From the NCBI GenBank assembly GCA_020353535.1, contig CP070696.1, forward strand, positions 2,916,607 to 2,951,497: a DNA stretch of 34,891 bases, read 5' to 3'. The DNA is from Spirochaetaceae bacterium (lineage in GTDB: Bacteria > Spirochaetota > Spirochaetia > SZUA-6 > DRHE01). Under the pieces are notes generated by a model. It did no database searches. It saw only the letters and a list, made by a program, of their open reading frames with translations, and was not told the DNA's origin. Made by a program: the position numbers and the translations under genes. Shown piece by piece: positions 32,925-34,891 of this stretch (its first letter is position 1; each line of letters starts with the position of its first letter).

Positions 32925-34142
32925 TCAGTTTGCCGCCAGCAGGCGATCCATAACCACGCTGGCCGCGCCGACACCCACGGCATCCAGCCCGAGCAACGAA
33001 ATAGCTGTCTCCGGTGTCCCAATTTCTTTTGAATAGGACCGCTCGCTTATCAACTCTGTTACCCGCCGGGTAAATGGTTGGTACGAGGTGAGGGTACCGT
33101 AGTTGAAAATGATTAATTCGGGTGACAGGAGATTGGTCAGATTGACCAGAGCCGTGCCGAGGTAGCCGGCTGCCTCGAGGATGATCTCCCGGCTGACCTG
33201 GTCACCCCTACTACTGGCATCTACAACATCTTGAGCCGTTATGGCCGGGCGCTCCGTTTCTGGATGAGACTTCAGCAATGTTTTTACACCTGTTTTCATG
33301 ATTCGGATCGCATTGGTTTCGATTGCGGATTCACTGGCCAATGTTCGCAGGCAGCCTCTGTTGCCGCAGTGACAGATCGGTCCGGATGATGCAACGGACA
33401 TGTGCCCGAGCTCACCGGCTGCAGAATGCATCCCCAAATACAACCGTCCGTTGATAATGATTCCGCCGCCGATTCCCTCCTCGATGATAACACCCAGGAC
33501 GTTTTTTTTACCGCAACCTGCTCCGAACCGGGTTTCACCAAGCACCATGGCATTGGCGTTGTTTTCCGCATACACGGGTAATCCAAAGCGAGCCTTGAAA
33601 CCCTCAACGATATTGATGTTTTCCCATTCCGGCAGACTGGTACTGCGCTGCACCCGCCCGCTGTGTCGATCGATAAGTCCCCTGAAACTCACCCCAATTC
33701 CGATGATGCGGTTTTGCTCGATCTCAGATTCCGCAATAACCTGAGCAGCCATGTCAGCGAGATGGGAGAGCACGTTGCCGGGATTGTCGCGAGCTTTGAT
33801 TATAATCTCCCGTTTCAAAACAACCGCACCATCGATGCCGACGATCATGACCTGCGAACCGAGCAGGTTAATCTCGATTCCAAGAACGTAAAAGGATGTC
33901 GGATTGTACCTCAGCAACAACGGTGGTCTACCGATGGATGAAGGAGCCAGGCTCCCCTCTATGTATTCGACGATCTGCTCCTTCTCCAGTTTATCGACAA
34001 TGCTCGATACCGTGGAGGGGGCTACTCCGGTGAGTGCGGCTATCTTTGCTCGAGAAACCGCTTGCTCCAGGTGAAGTACCTTCAAGACTTCTGCGATGTT
34101 CTTCTGTTTTAAAAATAGGGAAAGCGTGTCCTTTGGCATCAC
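32925..34142 (-). CDS. ROK family transcriptional regulator
   Basis: The 405-residue protein is a NagC/XylR/Mlc-type sugar-responsive regulator. A winged HTH lies at about residues 29-50 (VSRAKIAALTGVAPSTVSSIV), followed by a sugar-kinase-like domain. The zinc site is intact (H247, C257, C259, C264 in GHMSVASSGPICHCGNRGC), as is GELGH. The position of the sugar-kinase catalytic Asp reads ENNANA with Asn195, so kinase activity is unlikely, and GCLR replaces the usual GCLE. It leads the minus-strand operon and is divergent from the sugar-binding-protein gene, the usual layout for a local repressor responding to the imported sugar. Confidence 0.92.
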   Translation of the reverse strand: MMPKDTLSLFLKQKNIAEVLKVLHLEQAVSRAKIAALTGVAPSTVSSIVDKLEKEQIVEYIEGSLAPSSIGRPPLLLRYNPTSFYVLGIEINLLGSQVMIVGIDGAVVLKREIIIKARDNPGNVLSHLADMAAQVIAESEIEQNRIIGIGVSFRGLIDRHSGRVQRSTSLPEWENINIVEGFKARFGLPVYAENNANAMVLGETRFGAGCGKKNVLGVIIEEGIGGGIIINGRLYLGMHSAAGELGHMSVASSGPICHCGNRGCLRTLASESAIETNAIRIMKTGVKTLLKSHPETERPAITAQDVVDASSRGDQVSREIILEAAGYLGTALVNLTNLLSPELIIFNYGTLTSYQPFTRRVTELISERSYSKEIGTPETAISLLGLDAVGVGAASVVMDRLLAAN

Positions 34143-34179
34143 CTGTTCCTATTTTGACTCAGTAGCACTCATAAAGCTC

Positions 34180-34208
34180 ATATTATTCTAAAATCGAAAG
34201 ATGTACAA
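34180..34208 (-). promoter_or_regulatory. Candidate promoter of the ROK operon
   Basis: On the minus strand TTGTAC (34203-34208) and TAATAT (34180-34185) are 17 bases apart, 37 bases before the ROK start. Both boxes are moderate matches. It lies back to back with the promoter of the sugar-binding-protein gene, 15 bases from its dyad. Confidence 0.4.
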
Positions 34209-34223
34209 GAAAAATAACGGGTC

Positions 34224-34256
34224 GCTATTGACAATAGCAGCAATATCTGATTTATT
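34224..34256 (+). promoter_or_regulatory. Promoter of the sugar-binding-protein gene with dyad centred on -35
   Basis: TTGACA (34228-34233) and TTTATT (34251-34256) are 17 bases apart. The -35 box lies at the centre of an inverted repeat, GCTATT (34224-34229), three bases, AATAGC (34233-34238). A repressor bound there would block RNA polymerase. The neighbouring ROK protein is the obvious candidate. The dyad is seen; the pairing with ROK is inferred. Confidence 0.6.
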
Positions 34257-34351
34257 TAATTCTATATCGAAATTAAGGGGGCACCTGCCTATGATCTGAG
34301 AATCCAATCAGTTTGCACGTCTTTAAAACCAAAAAATACAGGAGGTTCATA

Positions 34352-34891
34352 ATGAAAAAGACGTTATTTCTATGTGTTTTGGCGTTCTTCGTCCTGAGCA
34401 CCGGGGTAGTGTTCGCTGGAGCCTCAGCTGAAGCACCGCTGCATATCCAGGTGTACCAGGATAATCCGGGTCAGCAGGTTCCGACCCAGGCCCTGGTGAA
34501 GGAATGGGCGGCCAAAAACAACGAAAAGGTCGACATCACCGTCGTCACCAACGCAACCCGTTTGACCGGAGTGACCACAGCCCTCGAATCCGGTGCCGGT
34601 CCCGACATTCTCGTGCTCTACAATGTCGAACCCCAGCAGTACTCCGACAGCCTGCTGGACATGACCGATATTGGCAACGAGCTGGGCCGGGAGAACGGAG
34701 GCTGGTATCCTATCGCCGAGACCTACGGCAAGGTGGACGGAAAGTGGAAGATGTTTCCGGTCTACCTGTTGGGTCAGATGGTGCTGTACAGGAAAGACAT
34801 GCTGGCCGATGCGGGGGTAACCATTCCGGAAAACGTATCCTGGGTGCAATTCCGCCAGGGATTGGAAACACTGAAACGGAGACTACCCTCG
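34352..34891 (+). CDS. ABC transporter extracellular sugar-binding protein (partial)
   Basis: The frame is open from ATG 34352 to the window end (180 codons, no stop), so the C-terminal half or more is missing. A signal peptide is clear: KK, a hydrophobic stretch LFLCVLAFFVLSTGVVFA, and a likely cleavage near A-G-A-S-A. The mature part fits family 1 solute-binding proteins: IQVYQDNPG, LVKEWAAKNNEKVDITVV, LESGAGPDILVL, then GKWKMFPVYLLGQMVLYRKDMLADAGV, where family members read GxxxxxPxxxxxxxLxYNKxxFxxAG. GGAGG lies six bases before the ATG. The protein should deliver a sugar to an ABC permease encoded beyond the window. Confidence 0.93.
   Translation, partial: MKKTLFLCVLAFFVLSTGVVFAGASAEAPLHIQVYQDNPGQQVPTQALVKEWAAKNNEKVDITVVTNATRLTGVTTALESGAGPDILVLYNVEPQQYSDSLLDMTDIGNELGRENGGWYPIAETYGKVDGKWKMFPVYLLGQMVLYRKDMLADAGVTIPENVSWVQFRQGLETLKRRLPS

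Noticed and set aside
31919..32953. Plus-strand frame of 344 codons
   Set aside because: Antisense to the long Gfo/Idh gene; no family similarity.
32912..33022. N-terminal extension of the long Gfo/Idh protein
   Set aside because: It lies inside the ROK gene, is rich in Trp and Arg unlike the family, and has no ribosome-binding site; ATG 32911 fits.
1..34891. CRISPR arrays, tRNA or rRNA genes, insertion sequences
   Set aside because: I saw no regularly spaced repeats, no cloverleaf or rRNA-like sequence, and no transposase or terminal inverted repeats with target duplication.

Overview
The window reads as one chromosomal segment of a free-living, GC-rich bacterium, most likely a spirochaete (Spirochaetota, Spirochaetaceae-like). 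The main clues are a citramalate synthase whose sequence and active-site residues follow the Leptospira CimA enzyme, a pair of overlapping TPR genes followed by rlmN, and a large set of sugar-catabolic genes. The taxonomic call is an inference; there is no rRNA gene in the window.

Layout. 1-1220: a stretch without a clear gene, then a higBA toxin-antitoxin pair with a 30-bp dyad over its promoter. 1361-4953 (minus strand): rlmN, two overlapping TPR genes, hisB and a GYD-domain gene. 5051-12916 (minus strand): a branched-chain amino acid operon, transcribed cimA - ilvB - ilvN - leuC - leuD - ilvD and perhaps on into the GYD gene and hisB. Upstream of cimA, at 13003-13234, lies an unannotated leader: a strong sigma70-type promoter, a 34-codon leader peptide packed with Ile, Leu and Val codons, a hairpin over its stop codon, and a rho-independent terminator whose 5' arm can pair with a leader segment instead. 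This is the best candidate in the window for an undescribed system: ribosome-mediated attenuation of a pyruvate-route isoleucine operon.

13258-15060: decayed DNA around a ketopantoate-reductase gene. It holds a DUF6036-like nucleotidyltransferase fragment, a frameshifted and stop-interrupted gene whose old stop codon overlaps the panE start, and the first codons of a zinc alcohol dehydrogenase with an in-frame stop.

15063-34891: a dense sugar or polyol catabolic island in several operons. Minus: Gfo/Idh oxidoreductase, TIM-barrel isomerase, acetamidase (17912 to 15063). Plus: Gfo/Idh, TIM barrel, cupin, aldo/keto reductase, Gfo/Idh, TIM barrel, D-lyxose-type isomerase, amidohydrolase (18067-25022), then galM (minus), ridA and an AEC transporter (plus). 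Minus: ROK repressor, Gfo/Idh, beta-hydroxyacid dehydrogenase, NAD epimerase, TIM barrel, AEC transporter (34142 to 27825). The divergent gene at 34352 encodes an ABC sugar-binding protein cut by the window end. Several Gfo/Idh and TIM-barrel genes together suggest oxidation, isomerisation and re-reduction of a non-phosphorylated, uncommon sugar, probably controlled by the ROK repressor through a dyad centred on the -35 element of the binding-protein gene. The substrate cannot be named from sequence alone.

Two genes in the island (19139 and 28820) appear to start at CTG and ATC codons, each placed correctly behind a Shine-Dalgarno sequence. No tRNA, rRNA, CRISPR array or intact insertion sequence was seen.
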